NCBI RefSeq assembly: GCF_030486405.1
Contig: NZ_CP129613.1
Location: forward strand, 4,092,001 to 4,156,000
Source of the DNA: Mycolicibacterium sp. HK-90
GTDB lineage: Bacteria > Actinomycetota > Actinomycetes > Mycobacteriales > Mycobacteriaceae
Reading direction: 5' to 3'
Length of the DNA: 64,000 nucleotides
The notes under the pieces were generated by a model that had not been told where the DNA came from, made no database searches, and saw only the letters and a program-made list of their open reading frames with translations. Below, one piece after another: positions 37,655-47,871 of the stretch. Positions within the stretch are counted from its first letter, which is position 1. Every line of letters begins with the position of its first letter. A program made the translations under genes and the position numbers.

Positions 37655-38428
37655 TCAGCCGGCGAACGCCTGCAATTTGGCCTCCAGCGCGTCCATGTCC
37701 GGTCCCGCATACATCTTGCGGGTCTTCTTGTTGTAGGTGCCCATGATCGGACAGCGGTCGCCGGTGCTGCCGACGGTGTCGCGCCGGATCACCTCGCCCG
37801 TCTTGGCCTGGCGGTACGTGATCTCGTAGTCGACGGAGTAGAACTCGACGGTGATGTTCGCCCCGCCCTCGTCGTCCTCACACGTGGCGACCTTCACCTC
37901 GGTGCCGTCCTTCCGGTCGAGGCAGGCAACCACGTTGATCTCGGTGAACTCCTCCGAACCGGAAGTCCAATTGCTCACCGGGGCCGACGACCAGGTGGGT
38001 CCGGCGAAGCCGAAGTTGTAGTAGAACGCGGCAATCTTGTACGGCGGGCCGTAGGCCGCGGCATTGGTCACCGCGCCGTTCTCGCACACCTCCGAGAAAC
38101 TACTCACCGAATGAGCAGTGACCGTCTCCCCCTCGGTGGCCACCTTGAAGTAGGTGAAGCCGACCACTCCGACCACCAAGACGCCGATGACCGCCAGCAC
38201 GGCGACGATCGCGATGCCGAGGCCCGATTTCCTGGGCCGCAGCGGCGGCCCGGCCGGAGACCAGTGCGGCGGCTGCCCGTACGGCGGCGGCCCGACTGGT
38301 CCGCCGGCGCCCGGCCACTGCTGCGGATACGGCGGCGGCCAGGGTGGCGGCTGCTGCCCGTAAGGGGGCGGGCCGTACGGCGGCGGACCGGGAGGCGGCA
38401 AACTCACGAATGGAGCGTAATGCGTCAC
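37655..38428 (-). CDS. Proline-rich, single-pass membrane protein with extracellular domain
   Basis: The 257-residue protein has a Pro/Gly/Tyr-rich cytoplasmic N-terminus (residues 9-62, repeats of GPPPYG), a transmembrane helix at about 70-92 (LGIAIVAVLAVIGVLVVGVVGFTYF), and a ~165-residue external domain with paired cysteines (near CENGA, VVACLD, VATCEDD and DRCPIMG). This layout is common in mycobacterial envelope proteins. I do not recognise a catalytic motif. It lies 17 nt after rsmE in the same direction. Confidence 0.7.
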   Translation of the reverse strand: MTHYAPFVSLPPPGPPPYGPPPYGQQPPPWPPPYPQQWPGAGGPVGPPPYGQPPHWSPAGPPLRPRKSGLGIAIVAVLAVIGVLVVGVVGFTYFKVATEGETVTAHSVSSFSEVCENGAVTNAAAYGPPYKIAAFYYNFGFAGPTWSSAPVSNWTSGSEEFTEINVVACLDRKDGTEVKVATCEDDEGGANITVEFYSVDYEITYRQAKTGEVIRRDTVGSTGDRCPIMGTYNKKTRKMYAGPDMDALEAKLQAFAG

Positions 38429-38445
38429 CGCGGCCGTCGTCCGCG

Positions 38446-39195
38446 CTAAATCTCCCAGCGGGCGGTCAGTGCACCGATCGCGCCCAGCGCAACGGCTGCG
38501 GCCGTCGACGTCCGCAGCACGGTCGGGCCCAACCGGACGGCCTTGGCGCCGACCGCGGTCAGCGCGGCGATCTCCTCGTCCGAGATACCGCCTTCCGGAC
38601 CCACGATGAGCATCAGCGAATCAGCTTGGGCCAGAGGCAGTTCGGCGAACGGCTCGGTGGCCGATTCATGCAGCGCCAGAACCACCGCCCCGCCGGCCAC
38701 CGCCTCGGTGACGCGCTGGGTCAGCGCCGCCGTCGAGACCACACCCTCGACGACGGGGATGTGCGGACGACGTGACTGGCGAGCCGCCGACCGGGCCACC
38801 GCCTCCCAGCGTCGCAGGCCCTTGTCGAGCTTCGGCCCTTCCCAGCGGGCCACGCAGCGTGCGGCCTGCCAGGCGAGAAAGGCGTCCGCACCGGCCTCGG
38901 TGGCCAGTTCGACGGCCAGCTCCGAGCGATCGGACTTCGGCAACGCCTGCACGACGGTGACCGCCGGACGCGGCGCCGCGGTGGCGAGCCGCTCCGTCAC
39001 CCGGGCCGACACCCGGCCTTTGGCGGTGTCCTCGACAACGCAGTGGGCCAGCGCCCCGGCGCCGTCGCTCAGATCGATCTGCTCCCCCACCCGGATGCGG
39101 CGCACGTTGGAGGCGTGGAAGCCCTCGTCGCCGTCGACGACGACGATCTCCCCCGCGCCCGGCAGCGCGTCGACGTAGAAAAGCGCTGCGCTCAC
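38446..39195 (-). CDS. rsmE: 16S rRNA (uracil-1498-N3)-methyltransferase RsmE
   Basis: The 249-residue SPOUT methyltransferase has an N-terminal PUA-like domain ([19 protein letters not shown]) and the knotted cofactor site [17 protein letters not shown]...[24 protein letters not shown] near the C-terminus. The GTG at 39195 gives the family N-terminus; the longer frame to 39297 overlaps dnaJ2. It sits 16 nt downstream of dnaJ2. Confidence 0.93.
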   Translation of the reverse strand: MSAALFYVDALPGAGEIVVVDGDEGFHASNVRRIRVGEQIDLSDGAGALAHCVVEDTAKGRVSARVTERLATAAPRPAVTVVQALPKSDRSELAVELATEAGADAFLAWQAARCVARWEGPKLDKGLRRWEAVARSAARQSRRPHIPVVEGVVSTAALTQRVTEAVAGGAVVLALHESATEPFAELPLAQADSLMLIVGPEGGISDEEIAALTAVGAKAVRLGPTVLRTSTAAAVALGAIGALTARWEI

Positions 39196-39211
39196 CGTGT
39201 CGGCCCCGACG

Positions 39212-40354
39212 TCAGCGGCCGGAGAACGTCTCGCGCAGCCGGCTGAACAGACCGCCGGAGCCGGCCGAGGACTGCGTCGACCGCACCTCGGCCACATCGC
39301 GGGTGCGGTTCTCCTTCAGCTTGCGCAGCAGGTCCATATCGGCGTTGTCCAGCCGCGACGGCACGACGACGTCGATGTGGGCATGCAGGTCTCCGCGCAC
39401 GCCGGACCGCAGATGCGGCATGCCGTGCCCGCGCAGCGTGGTCACCGCACCCGGCTGGGTGCCCGCGGCGATCGTGAGTTCGGTGGGCCCGTCGAGGATC
39501 GCGTCGACGGTGACCGTGGTGCCCAGCGCCGCGTCGACCATCGGCACCGAGACGGTGCAGTGCAGATCGTCACCGTCGCGGACGAACGTGTCGTGCTGCT
39601 TCTCGTGGACCTCGACGTACAGGTCTCCCGCGGGTCCGCCGCCCGGCCCGACCTCGCCCTGCGCAGCGAGCCGCACCCGCATGCCGTCACCGACGCCGGC
39701 GGGGATCTTGACGCTGATCTCGCGGCGGGCCCGGACCCGGCCGTCGCCGCCGCACCGGTTGCACGGATCGGGGATGACCTCACCGATCCCGCCGCACACC
39801 GGGCACGGACGAGTGGTCATCACCTGGCCCAGCAGCGAACGCTGGACGGTCTGGATCTCACCCCGGCCGTCGCAGGTGTCGCAGGCGACCGGCGTCGAGT
39901 TGCCGTTGGTGCCCTTGCCGTGGCACAGATCGCACAGCACCGCGGTGTCCACGGTGACCTGCTTGGTCACCCCGGTGGCGCACTCAGCCAGGTCGAGGCG
40001 CATCCGCAACAGCGAATCGGCACCGGGCCGTACGCGGCCGATCGGCCCGCGCGAGGCCGTGCCGCCCCCGAAGAACGCCTCGAACACGTCGCCCAGACCG
40101 CCGAAACCGCTGAACCCGCCGGGCGCTCCACCGACCGATTCCATCGGGTCGCCGCCCATGTCGACGATGCGGCGCTTCTCCGGATCCGACAGCACCTCGT
40201 AGGCGACCTGGATCTCGGTGAACCGGCTCTGGGCTTCCTCGTCGGGGTTGACGTCGGGGTGCAGCTCACGCGCCAGCCGCCGATAGGCACGTTTGACCTC
40301 TGAATCGCTCGCGCCTTTGCTCACTCCGAGCAAGCCGTAATAATCGCGTGCCAC
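39212..40354 (-). CDS. dnaJ2: Chaperone DnaJ (DnaJ2)
   Basis: The 380-residue type I J protein has a J domain with HPD in [11 protein letters not shown], a Gly/Phe region ([15 protein letters not shown]), and four zinc repeats: [24 protein letters not shown] and CNRCGGDG. A substrate-binding domain follows. It stimulates DnaK. The start is a GTG at 40354. It follows hrcA with a palindrome in the 44-nt gap. Confidence 0.96.
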   Translation of the reverse strand: MARDYYGLLGVSKGASDSEVKRAYRRLARELHPDVNPDEEAQSRFTEIQVAYEVLSDPEKRRIVDMGGDPMESVGGAPGGFSGFGGLGDVFEAFFGGGTASRGPIGRVRPGADSLLRMRLDLAECATGVTKQVTVDTAVLCDLCHGKGTNGNSTPVACDTCDGRGEIQTVQRSLLGQVMTTRPCPVCGGIGEVIPDPCNRCGGDGRVRARREISVKIPAGVGDGMRVRLAAQGEVGPGGGPAGDLYVEVHEKQHDTFVRDGDDLHCTVSVPMVDAALGTTVTVDAILDGPTELTIAAGTQPGAVTTLRGHGMPHLRSGVRGDLHAHIDVVVPSRLDNADMDLLRKLKENRTRDVAEVRSTQSSAGSGGLFSRLRETFSGR

Positions 40355-40378
40355 GCTGACCTTGCCTGACCTTTCTGT

Positions 40379-40394
40379 GCCGGATCGATCCGGC
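40379..40394. terminator. Perfect 16-bp palindrome between hrcA and dnaJ2
   Basis: GCCGGATCGATCCGGC lies 4 nt after the hrcA stop. It can form an 8-bp hairpin in RNA (or extrude in DNA). There is no T tract, so an attenuator or RNA-stability element is as likely as termination. Confidence 0.35.
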
Positions 40395-40398
40395 TGTC

Positions 40399-41430
40399 TT
40401 ACCGAGTTCCTAGGACTTCGCCGATGTAGAGAGCAACCGCCGCAACGTTGGCGATCGTTCCCGGGTAGTCCATTCGGGTGGGACCAACCACACCCATTCC
40501 GCCGTACACTTTGCCCGAACTGCCGTAGGTGGTGCTCACCACCGACGTCCCCAGCATCTGCTCGGCCTCGGTCTCATGGCCGATCCGCACGGTCACCTTG
40601 CCCGCCTCCTGCTGGGCGGCCAACAATCTCAGCACCACCACCTGCTCTTCGAGCGCCTCCAGCACCGACCGCAGCGATCCCCCGAAGTCGGCGGTGTTGC
40701 GGGTCAGATTGGCGGTGCCGCCGAGCAACAGCCGTTCCTCGGTGTGTTCGACGAGCGTCTCGACCAGCACCGTGGCCGCCCGTCCGACCGCATCGGCCAG
40801 TGCACCGTGGCCGTTCAGGTGTGTGGCCAGATCACTCACCGCGATCGACGCGGCCGTGATCGGTTTGCCTTCCAGCGCCTGCCCGAGCATCTCGCGCAGT
40901 TTGGACAGCTCGTGTTCGTCGATCGCATCGCCGAGTTCCACGATGCGCTGGTCGACCCGGCCCGAGTCGGTGATGACGACCAGCAGCAACCGGGCGGGGG
41001 TCAGCGCCACCACCTCGAGGTGGCGGACCGTCGAGGTGGACAGGGTGGGGTACTGCACGATGGCGACCTGGCGGGTCAGCTGCGCGAGCAACCGGACCGC
41101 GCGCCGCAGCACGTCGTCCAGGTCGACACCGGATTCCAGGAAGGACAGGATCGCGCGGCGTTCCGACGAGGACAGCGGTTTGACGTTGTCTATGCGGTCG
41201 ACGAACTCGCGGTAGCCCTTCTCGGTGGGCACCCGGCCCGAGCTGGTGTGGGGCTGGGTGATGTAGCCCTCGGCCTCCAGCACCGCCATGTCGTTACGGA
41301 CGGTGGCGCTCGACACACCGAGGTTGTGACGCTCCACCAAGGTCTTGGAGCCGATCGGCTCCTGGGTGGCCACAAAGTCGGCGACGATGGCGCGCAGCAC
41401 CTCGAAACGACGCTCGTCGGCACTCCCCAC
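40399..41430 (-). CDS. hrcA: Heat-inducible transcription repressor HrcA
   Basis: The 343-residue repressor binds CIRCE elements of chaperone genes. The winged helix (residues 1-70) includes [42 protein letters not shown]. The GAF-like middle domain and the C-terminal [41 protein letters not shown] motif are present. The start is GTG at 41430. I saw no CIRCE repeat upstream of this gene. Confidence 0.95.
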   Translation of the reverse strand: MGSADERRFEVLRAIVADFVATQEPIGSKTLVERHNLGVSSATVRNDMAVLEAEGYITQPHTSSGRVPTEKGYREFVDRIDNVKPLSSSERRAILSFLESGVDLDDVLRRAVRLLAQLTRQVAIVQYPTLSTSTVRHLEVVALTPARLLLVVITDSGRVDQRIVELGDAIDEHELSKLREMLGQALEGKPITAASIAVSDLATHLNGHGALADAVGRAATVLVETLVEHTEERLLLGGTANLTRNTADFGGSLRSVLEALEEQVVVLRLLAAQQEAGKVTVRIGHETEAEQMLGTSVVSTTYGSSGKVYGGMGVVGPTRMDYPGTIANVAAVALYIGEVLGTR

Positions 41431-41634
41431 CTGTTCACCTACCCTTCGCAGCAGCGATCAGTCCATGTTGCTCGGTCCATTTTACTGACGAGCAGCGGGT
41501 TTCCCGACGACGCGGTGACCCAAGAACCATCACGCCGGGCAGAACCGGCTCTGGCAATGGCCGGCGAGCGTATTAGCCTAGGCAACCATGCCGATGGCAA
41601 CACCGCGCAACACTGCGACGGCAGCAGGCCGGCG

Positions 41635-41949
41635 ATGATCTTCAAGGGCGTCCAGGAGGGCAAGCCGTACCCCGAGCACGGGCTCTCCCACCGGGACTGG
41701 TCCCGCATTCCGCCGCGCCAGCTGCGCCTCGACGAGCTGGTCACCACCACCACCGTGCTCGCGCTCGACCGGCTGCTGTCCGAGGACTCGACGTTCTACG
41801 GCGACCTGTTCCCGCACGCGGTGAGGTGGCGCGGCGACATCTACCTGGAGGACGGCCTGCACCGGGCCGTCCGGGCCGCGCTGCGAAACCGCACCATCCT
41901 GCACGCCCGGCTGTTCGACATGGACGCGCTGGCCCCGAATCCGGCCTGA
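41635..41949 (+). CDS. Small conserved protein (Rv2375-like), ParB/Srx-like C-terminal element
   Basis: The 104-residue product (MIFKGVQEGKPYPEHGLSHRDWSRIPPRQLRLDELV...) ends with VRWRGDIYLEDGLHRAVRAALRNRTILHARLF. That resembles the DGxHR segment of the ParB/sulfiredoxin fold, seen in nucleotide-binding and nuclease proteins, and of some antitoxin-like regulators. No toxin-like gene is adjacent. The real start is unclear, since no good ribosome-binding site was found. It is convergent with mbtH, 3 nt away. The relation to mycobactin is unknown. Confidence 0.6.
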   Translation: MIFKGVQEGKPYPEHGLSHRDWSRIPPRQLRLDELVTTTTVLALDRLLSEDSTFYGDLFPHAVRWRGDIYLEDGLHRAVRAALRNRTILHARLFDMDALAPNPA

Positions 41950-41952
41950 CCG

Positions 41953-42165
41953 TCAGTTGGTCAATGCCTCGCGCAGCCTCCTGGGCCGCAGGTCGCTCCA
42001 GTTCTGCTCGACGAAGCTCAGGCACTCCGCCCGGCCTGCCTCACCGAAGGCCACCCGCCAGCCCGCAGGCAGATCGGCGAACGCCGGCCACAGGCTGTGC
42101 TGATCCTCGTCGTTGACCAGTACGTAGAACGTGCCGTTCTCGTCATCGAACGGATTGGAACTCAT
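41953..42165 (-). CDS. mbtH: MbtH-like protein, NRPS adenylation-domain partner
   Basis: The 70-residue protein is the family namesake. Conserved positions are visible: [54 protein letters not shown], including the three conserved Trp residues. It binds NRPS adenylation domains and improves their folding or activity. GAGGAG precedes the ATG. It overlaps the mbtG 3' end by 23 nt and ends the operon. Confidence 0.96.
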   Translation of the reverse strand: MSSNPFDDENGTFYVLVNDEDQHSLWPAFADLPAGWRVAFGEAGRAECLSFVEQNWSDLRPRRLREALTN

Positions 42166-43450
42166 CGACTCTCCTCATCGAGGGGTGGGCCAGGTTGGCG
42201 CCCAGCACCCGGTCGGACAACAGGCCGAGGCAACTCAGGTTCGGGAAGCCCGGCCCCTGGGTGAGCCCGGCCAGCCCCGGCAGGAACAGCTTGGGGAACA
42301 CATCGGTCAGGGCCAGGTCGTGGCCGATGTGCTCCTGCAGCGCGTCCCCGGTCAGTGGACCGCCGAGGCCCAGCTCGAGCACGTCCAGCGCGTCCTGGCT
42401 GAACAGCGGGGCGAACCACAGCGCGTCGGCACCGGACCCGTCGATCACCAGGTCGAAACCGTGCACCGTCTCGACCGCTTCGCCGCCGGTGTTGGTCGAC
42501 AGCGTCAACCGGATCCGCTCGTCGCGGGCCACGGCATGGGCGACCCGGCCACGCAGGTGTCGGATCCGGTCGTCGGCCAGCAGGGCCTCCTGCACCCGGG
42601 CCGAGAACACGCCACGATCGGTGCGGGCCAAGGCATCCCGCCGCTCGGCCAGGGTCAGCCCGGTCCATCCGGTCGGGTCGGAGAACAGGGTGTTCTCGAA
42701 GAACCCCTCACCGCGGGTGAACAGCGTGACCGTCGGCGAGATCACCGTGATGGTCGAAACCCGGTGGCGGAAAAGCTCGTTGAGCATCGACGCAGCCGTT
42801 TCGCCGCCGCCGATCACCGCCACCCGCTCAGCGGTGATCAGCTCATGCTTGCCGGCCTGATGCCAGAACTGCGCGATCGACATCACCCGGGGATTGCCCG
42901 GCAGCACCGAGCGTTCGGCCTGCCCGGGTCCGGTGACCATCAGACCGTCGGCACTGACCGTGTCCTCGGCGGTGTGCAGAACCCACCTGCGCGCATCGGC
43001 ATCAACCGCGATGCGCTCCACCTCACCGGAAACCACCTTCATCCCGATGTCATCGGCCACCCAGCCCAGATACTGGCTCCAGCGCTTGTGCGTGGGTGCC
43101 GGCCGGCCCCGGTCCACCCATTCGGCGAATCCGCCGGTGGCGATCAGGTAGGCCTGCCAGCTGTGCCGGGTCATCCGCTCGTCGAGTTCGGCGTTGCGGC
43201 GCGGCACCAGCGAGGACCGGTACGGGAAGCCCACGTCCTTCTCCGGTCCCGTACCGAGCCGGTGGTTACCGTCGGTCCACCCGCCGACGGCCTGCCAGTT
43301 GGCGGCCACGCCCGAGCGTTCGACGACGACCACATCGGGGGCGGGTACACCCATCTCCCGCAACTCGGCGGCCTTGGCGGCAACCGCGATGGCCTTCGGT
43401 CCGGCACCGATGACGGCCAGGGTGGGCGTGACACCCGAATCGGAACTCAT
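42143..43450 (-). CDS. mbtG: Lysine N6-hydroxylase MbtG
   Basis: The 435-residue flavin monooxygenase hydroxylates a lysine side-chain amine to give the hydroxamate iron ligands of mycobactin. FAD motif: [15 protein letters not shown] (near residue 11). NADPH motif: [16 protein letters not shown]. The C-terminal ATG(D)-type region reads [24 protein letters not shown]. The ATG at 43450 overlaps the mbtF stop (ATGA). The frame extends to 43549 only through mbtF antiparallel-frame codons. Confidence 0.95.
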   Translation of the reverse strand: MSSDSGVTPTLAVIGAGPKAIAVAAKAAELREMGVPAPDVVVVERSGVAANWQAVGGWTDGNHRLGTGPEKDVGFPYRSSLVPRRNAELDERMTRHSWQAYLIATGGFAEWVDRGRPAPTHKRWSQYLGWVADDIGMKVVSGEVERIAVDADARRWVLHTAEDTVSADGLMVTGPGQAERSVLPGNPRVMSIAQFWHQAGKHELITAERVAVIGGGETAASMLNELFRHRVSTITVISPTVTLFTRGEGFFENTLFSDPTGWTGLTLAERRDALARTDRGVFSARVQEALLADDRIRHLRGRVAHAVARDERIRLTLSTNTGGEAVETVHGFDLVIDGSGADALWFAPLFSQDALDVLELGLGGPLTGDALQEHIGHDLALTDVFPKLFLPGLAGLTQGPGFPNLSCLGLLSDRVLGANLAHPSMRRVDEFQSVR

Positions 43451-46400
43451 GAAGTCACCTCTCGCAACACCTCTCGCAGCGCGTCCAGCCACATCGCCTG
43501 CAGGGCGGCGATCTCGTCGGCGGACAGAATGTCGGGCAGAGACCGCCATTGGGTGCCCAGTACGGCCGATCCATCCTCGTCGATCACCGCGGCCATGATC
43601 GTCAGTTCATGGCGCACAGCGACATTCGGTTCGGGAATCGGGGTCACCCCGCTCTGCAGTGACCGGTCCTGCAGCAGGGCGTGGTCGGCCGCATCCAGCT
43701 CGATGCGGCCCAGGTAGTTGAGCAGCACCTGCGGATCCCGATGGGAGCCGAGCCGCTCGGCCGTATCCGCACGCAGGTAACGCAGCAACCCGTAGTCGAT
43801 GGCGTCGCCCGGGATGGCGGCCACCTGAGCCGCGACGCCACGGGCATCGTCGGCGGTCACACGCAGCGGGTAGATCATGCTGAGCAGTCCGGCGGTGTCT
43901 CCGGTGTCGACCTCGTCGCGACCCGACACCACCGTGTCCGACCGGCCGTGGGTCTCCAGCGCCAACAGGGGCGCTGAAGCCGGCTGGTCGCGGTGGCGAC
44001 GCCACTCGGTCAGCGCGCGGGCCGTCGTCGCGGCCAGCACCTCGGTCACCGGGACAGCCCCGGTCAGCAGCCGGGCCGTCACGTCCGGGTCGGCGAAGGC
44101 CATCTCGATCGCCACATCGCCCATCCGGTCGACGGCGGGATCGATTCGCCGGGCGCCGATCTCCGGATCGTCCCCCTCGAACTGCCGTTCCCAGAAGTCG
44201 CAGGTGTCGAGCCCGGCGGCCCGCTCGGCCAGTAGCCGCGACCACTGCCGCAACGACGTGTGCTCCCGCACCGGGATCGGGGTGCGACCGGATGCCAGTG
44301 CATGCCAGGCATTTTCGAGCTCACCGACCACGATCCGCCATGACGCGGGGTCGAACGCCAGGACGTGGACGGTCAGGATCAGCAGACCGCCGTCGGTGTG
44401 GGGGTGATGCAACCAGACCGCGTCGATCATCGACCCGGCCTCCGGATCCATACGTTGCACCGACAGTTCGGCCTGCTCGGCGACCGCGGCGTTGAGATCG
44501 CCGGAAGCCGTCGCCTCGGACAGCGGCGCCCGCGTCGGGTGGGCCAGCAGCGTCAAGGACTCGCGATCCAGCCGGGTCCGCAGCACCTCATGGCCGTCGA
44601 TCACGTTACCCAGCAGGACTTCGAGCTGTTCTTTGGTGATGCCCGCGGGCAGCCGGAACACCTCGGTCTGCGCGAGCCGGCGCGGATCACCGTACTGATA
44701 GAGCCATCGCCCGTTGGGCAGCAACGGAATCGGGCCGGTCTCGGCTGCCGTCTCGTCGGCGCGCTGTCCGGCGGCGGCATCGGCATCGATCGCCGCCGCG
44801 AGTTCGCGAACCGTCCCACAGTCCAGCATCAGCCGGGCCCGCAGCGCCAACCCACGCCGGCGCACGGCCTGCACCACCGACAGCGCCACGATGCTGTCCA
44901 GCCCGAGATCCAGGAAGTCGGCGGTGACATCGACTCCGGCACCCTCGGGTGTGCCCAGCATCTCCGCGAGTACCTCGGCGAGCACCCGCTCGGTCTCGGT
45001 CGCGGGGTGTTCGGCCCCTTCGGCCGACCCGCCCACACCGATCGCGGCGAGCGCGGCATCGTCGACCTTGCCGTTGGTGGTCAGCGGGATCTCGCCGACC
45101 TCGACGATGTGGTGTGGCACCAGATGCCTCGGCAGGGTGGCGACCAGCATCCGGCGCAGTTCGGCGATCGGCGTGCCGGTCACCACATAGGCGATCAGAC
45201 GCGGTCCGCTGCGATGCCGGCGCACCGCCACATGGGCATGCCGAACACCGGGATGCGCGTGCAGGGTCGCCGCCACTTCTCCGGGTTCCACGCGGAAACC
45301 GCGGATCTTGACCTGATCGTCACTGCGGCCCAGGAATTCGATGGCACCCGAGGCGGGATTCCGGCGCACCACGTCACCGGTGCGGTACATCCGGGCACCG
45401 GGCGTGAACGGATCGGCGACGAACCGGGCCGCCGTCTCGCCCGGACGGCCGAGGTAGCCGCGGGTCAATTGCCCACCGGTCAAATACAGTTCGCCGTAGA
45501 CGCCGTCAGGCACCGGGCGCAGCCAGTTGTCGAGCACATACGCCACGGTCGACTCGGTGGGTCGACCGATGCACGGCTGCGGGTAATCGGCGATCGTCGC
45601 GACGACGGACTCCACCGTGGTCTCGGTCGGGCCGTAACAGTTGTGTGCCGACATCCAGGTGCGCTCGCATTCGGCCTGGATCCCCTGCCAGGTGGCGGTG
45701 TCGATGGCCTCGCCACCGAGGGCGAGCACGGACAGTGGCACCTGCGTGAGCAGCCCTGCGGCGCGCAGCGAGGCGAACATCGACGGGGTGGTGTCGATCA
45801 TGTCGATCGCGAAGTGGCCGATGGTCTCCACCAGTGCCTCGGCGTCACGCTGCACCTCGTCGGAGACGACGTGCACCGTGTGTCCGTCGAGGAGGGCCGC
45901 CAGTGGCTGCCAGGCCGCGTCGAACGTGAAGGACCAGGCGTGTGCCACCCGCAGCGGGCGGCCCAGCCGCTTGGCCGCGGGCCGCAACACCTGGTGGGCG
46001 TGATCGGTGGAGTAGGCCAACAGCGCCCGATGAGTTCCGATGACACCCTTGGGTTTTCCGGTGGTCCCGGAGGTGAAGACGATGTAGGCGCCCTGCCCGG
46101 GATGGACGGTGGCGGGCCGGTGGTCGGCGTCGGGTTCGGAGTTCGTATCCGAATCGACGGCGGCCAGTAGCGCTTCGTCGATGAGCACCGGGATGGGTCG
46201 ATCCGCGCTGATCTGGCGCACGATCTCGTCCACCCGCTCGTCGGGCATGGCCGGGTCCAGCGGCACGATCAGCGCGCCCGCCTTGAGCACGGCGAGCATC
46301 GCCACCACGTAGTCGGGCCCGCGGCGCAACCGGATCGGCACCGGGGTCTCGTCACGCACACCGCGACGGACCAACCCGGCCGCCAGGCGGTCGGCGGCAT

Positions 46401-47871
46401 CGTCGAGCTCGCGGTAACTGAGCTCTCCCCCGTCCCAGCTCAACGCCACCGAACCCAGTCGGGTCGAGGCGATTTCGGTGAAGGCGGTGTGGAAGCCGCC
46501 GTCGGGCTGGGCGACCGGCGCGGCGGGCGGCCGAGATTCGTCGTCGAAGGTCACCGCGACGTCGCGCAGCGGGCGGTCCCAATGGTGCAGGAGCCGTTGG
46601 ACGACGGTGAGCACCCGCATCCCCAGCGCGTGCGGATCGAGCAGTCCCAGTGCCCCGTCCAGGGTTTCGACCAGCACGGTGAGCCGGCCGTGGGTCGGGT
46701 GTGCGGCGATGGTGACCGGGAAATGTGACAGGCTTTCCAGGGCCGCAGGCCGTAGCACCGCTCCGCCGAGATCGAACTCGTCACTGCCGACGAGCCCGCC
46801 GGGCGGGAAGTTCTCGTACACCAGCAGGGTGTCGTACAGCTCACCGATGCCGCCGAGGGCCCGCAGTTCGGTGTGGCTGAGGTAGCTGTGCTCGCGCAGC
46901 TCGGCGGCCTCGCGCTGCAGCGCCAGGCACTGGCTTCCGACGGTCAGCGCCGGGTCGACGCGGACCCGCAGGGGCACGGTGTTGATGAACAGACCGACCA
47001 TCGACTCGACCCCGGCCAGTTCGTCCGGGCGGCCCGACACCGTGACGCCGTAGACCACATCGGTGCGGTCGGTGAAGACCGAAAGAACTGTCGCCCAGGC
47101 CATCTGGAACAGAGTGTTGACCGTGACCCCGCGGCGGCGGGCGGCCTCGAAGATCGCGGCCGACTGCTGCTCGTCGAGGCTCACCTCGGTGCGCGCGGGC
47201 AGGCCAGGCTGGGTTTCCTGCCCGGACAACACCGGGGACAGCATCGTGGGTGCGTCCATGCCGTACAGGTGTGACCGCCACCGGGCCCGGCTGGCCTCCT
47301 GATCGCGCCCGGCGAGCCAGCCGATGTAGTCGCGATAGGGACGCACCGCCGGCGGCAGCGCCGCCACATCGCCCTTGGCGCCGTAGAGCGCGAGGAGTTC
47401 GCCGACGAACACCGGCAGTGACCAGCCGTCGATCGCGATGTGATGGGCGACGATCACCAGGCGCCAATGCCGACCGGGCTTTTCGATGAGGAGGAACCGG
47501 ATCAGCGGTCCACGGCCGAGGTCGAAGCGGCGGGCCCGTTCCTCGGCTTCCAGGGTGACCGCCTGCTCGTCACCGGCCTGCACCTGCTGCCAGGGCACCT
47601 CGACAGCCGACGGCACGACGGCCACCGGGCGGCTCAGGTTGCCCTGGAAGAAGCTGGCCCGCAGGTTCGGATGACGCACCAGCATGGCCTGGGCGCAGGC
47701 CCGCAACAGCTCGGGATCCAGCGCGCCCTCGATGTCGGCGGCCATCGCGATCACATACGGATCGGCGCCGTCGTCCCCCTCGGTCAGACCGGCCAGCGAG
47801 TACAGCCCCTGTTGCAGTGGGCTCAGCGCCAGGACGTCCTCGACACCGGGCGGCGTACCGGTCGTGGTCAC
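43447..47871 (-). CDS. mbtF: Mycobactin NRPS MbtF (C-A-PCP plus C-terminal epimerisation/condensation-like domain)
   Basis: The 1474-residue NRPS most likely adds the terminal lysine-derived residue of mycobactin. Domains: condensation (about 5-435; active site His143-His144...Asp148-Gly149), adenylation (about 455-940; phosphate loop YIVFTSGTTGKPKG from 596; YRTGD downstream), carrier (Ser993 in LGLDS), then an epimerisation/condensation-like domain (about 1055-1470). In the last domain the HHxxxDG site reads HVLAFDP (His1169-Asp1174-Pro1175), while LNYLGRIE is retained. The start is GTG at 47871, overlapping the mbtE stop (GTGA). An upstream ATG at 47898 is also in frame. Confidence 0.94.
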   Translation of the reverse strand: MTTTGTPPGVEDVLALSPLQQGLYSLAGLTEGDDGADPYVIAMAADIEGALDPELLRACAQAMLVRHPNLRASFFQGNLSRPVAVVPSAVEVPWQQVQAGDEQAVTLEAEERARRFDLGRGPLIRFLLIEKPGRHWRLVIVAHHIAIDGWSLPVFVGELLALYGAKGDVAALPPAVRPYRDYIGWLAGRDQEASRARWRSHLYGMDAPTMLSPVLSGQETQPGLPARTEVSLDEQQSAAIFEAARRRGVTVNTLFQMAWATVLSVFTDRTDVVYGVTVSGRPDELAGVESMVGLFINTVPLRVRVDPALTVGSQCLALQREAAELREHSYLSHTELRALGGIGELYDTLLVYENFPPGGLVGSDEFDLGGAVLRPAALESLSHFPVTIAAHPTHGRLTVLVETLDGALGLLDPHALGMRVLTVVQRLLHHWDRPLRDVAVTFDDESRPPAAPVAQPDGGFHTAFTEIASTRLGSVALSWDGGELSYRELDDAADRLAAGLVRRGVRDETPVPIRLRRGPDYVVAMLAVLKAGALIVPLDPAMPDERVDEIVRQISADRPIPVLIDEALLAAVDSDTNSEPDADHRPATVHPGQGAYIVFTSGTTGKPKGVIGTHRALLAYSTDHAHQVLRPAAKRLGRPLRVAHAWSFTFDAAWQPLAALLDGHTVHVVSDEVQRDAEALVETIGHFAIDMIDTTPSMFASLRAAGLLTQVPLSVLALGGEAIDTATWQGIQAECERTWMSAHNCYGPTETTVESVVATIADYPQPCIGRPTESTVAYVLDNWLRPVPDGVYGELYLTGGQLTRGYLGRPGETAARFVADPFTPGARMYRTGDVVRRNPASGAIEFLGRSDDQVKIRGFRVEPGEVAATLHAHPGVRHAHVAVRRHRSGPRLIAYVVTGTPIAELRRMLVATLPRHLVPHHIVEVGEIPLTTNGKVDDAALAAIGVGGSAEGAEHPATETERVLAEVLAEMLGTPEGAGVDVTADFLDLGLDSIVALSVVQAVRRRGLALRARLMLDCGTVRELAAAIDADAAAGQRADETAAETGPIPLLPNGRWLYQYGDPRRLAQTEVFRLPAGITKEQLEVLLGNVIDGHEVLRTRLDRESLTLLAHPTRAPLSEATASGDLNAAVAEQAELSVQRMDPEAGSMIDAVWLHHPHTDGGLLILTVHVLAFDPASWRIVVGELENAWHALASGRTPIPVREHTSLRQWSRLLAERAAGLDTCDFWERQFEGDDPEIGARRIDPAVDRMGDVAIEMAFADPDVTARLLTGAVPVTEVLAATTARALTEWRRHRDQPASAPLLALETHGRSDTVVSGRDEVDTGDTAGLLSMIYPLRVTADDARGVAAQVAAIPGDAIDYGLLRYLRADTAERLGSHRDPQVLLNYLGRIELDAADHALLQDRSLQSGVTPIPEPNVAVRHELTIMAAVIDEDGSAVLGTQWRSLPDILSADEIAALQAMWLDALREVLREVTS

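Noticed and set aside
41571-41589. IdeR-like match TTAGCCTAGGCAACC near the Rv2375-like gene
   Set aside because: Only about 12 of 19 positions fit and the right half-site is absent; the 8-bp palindrome GCCTAGGC alone is not evidence of iron control.
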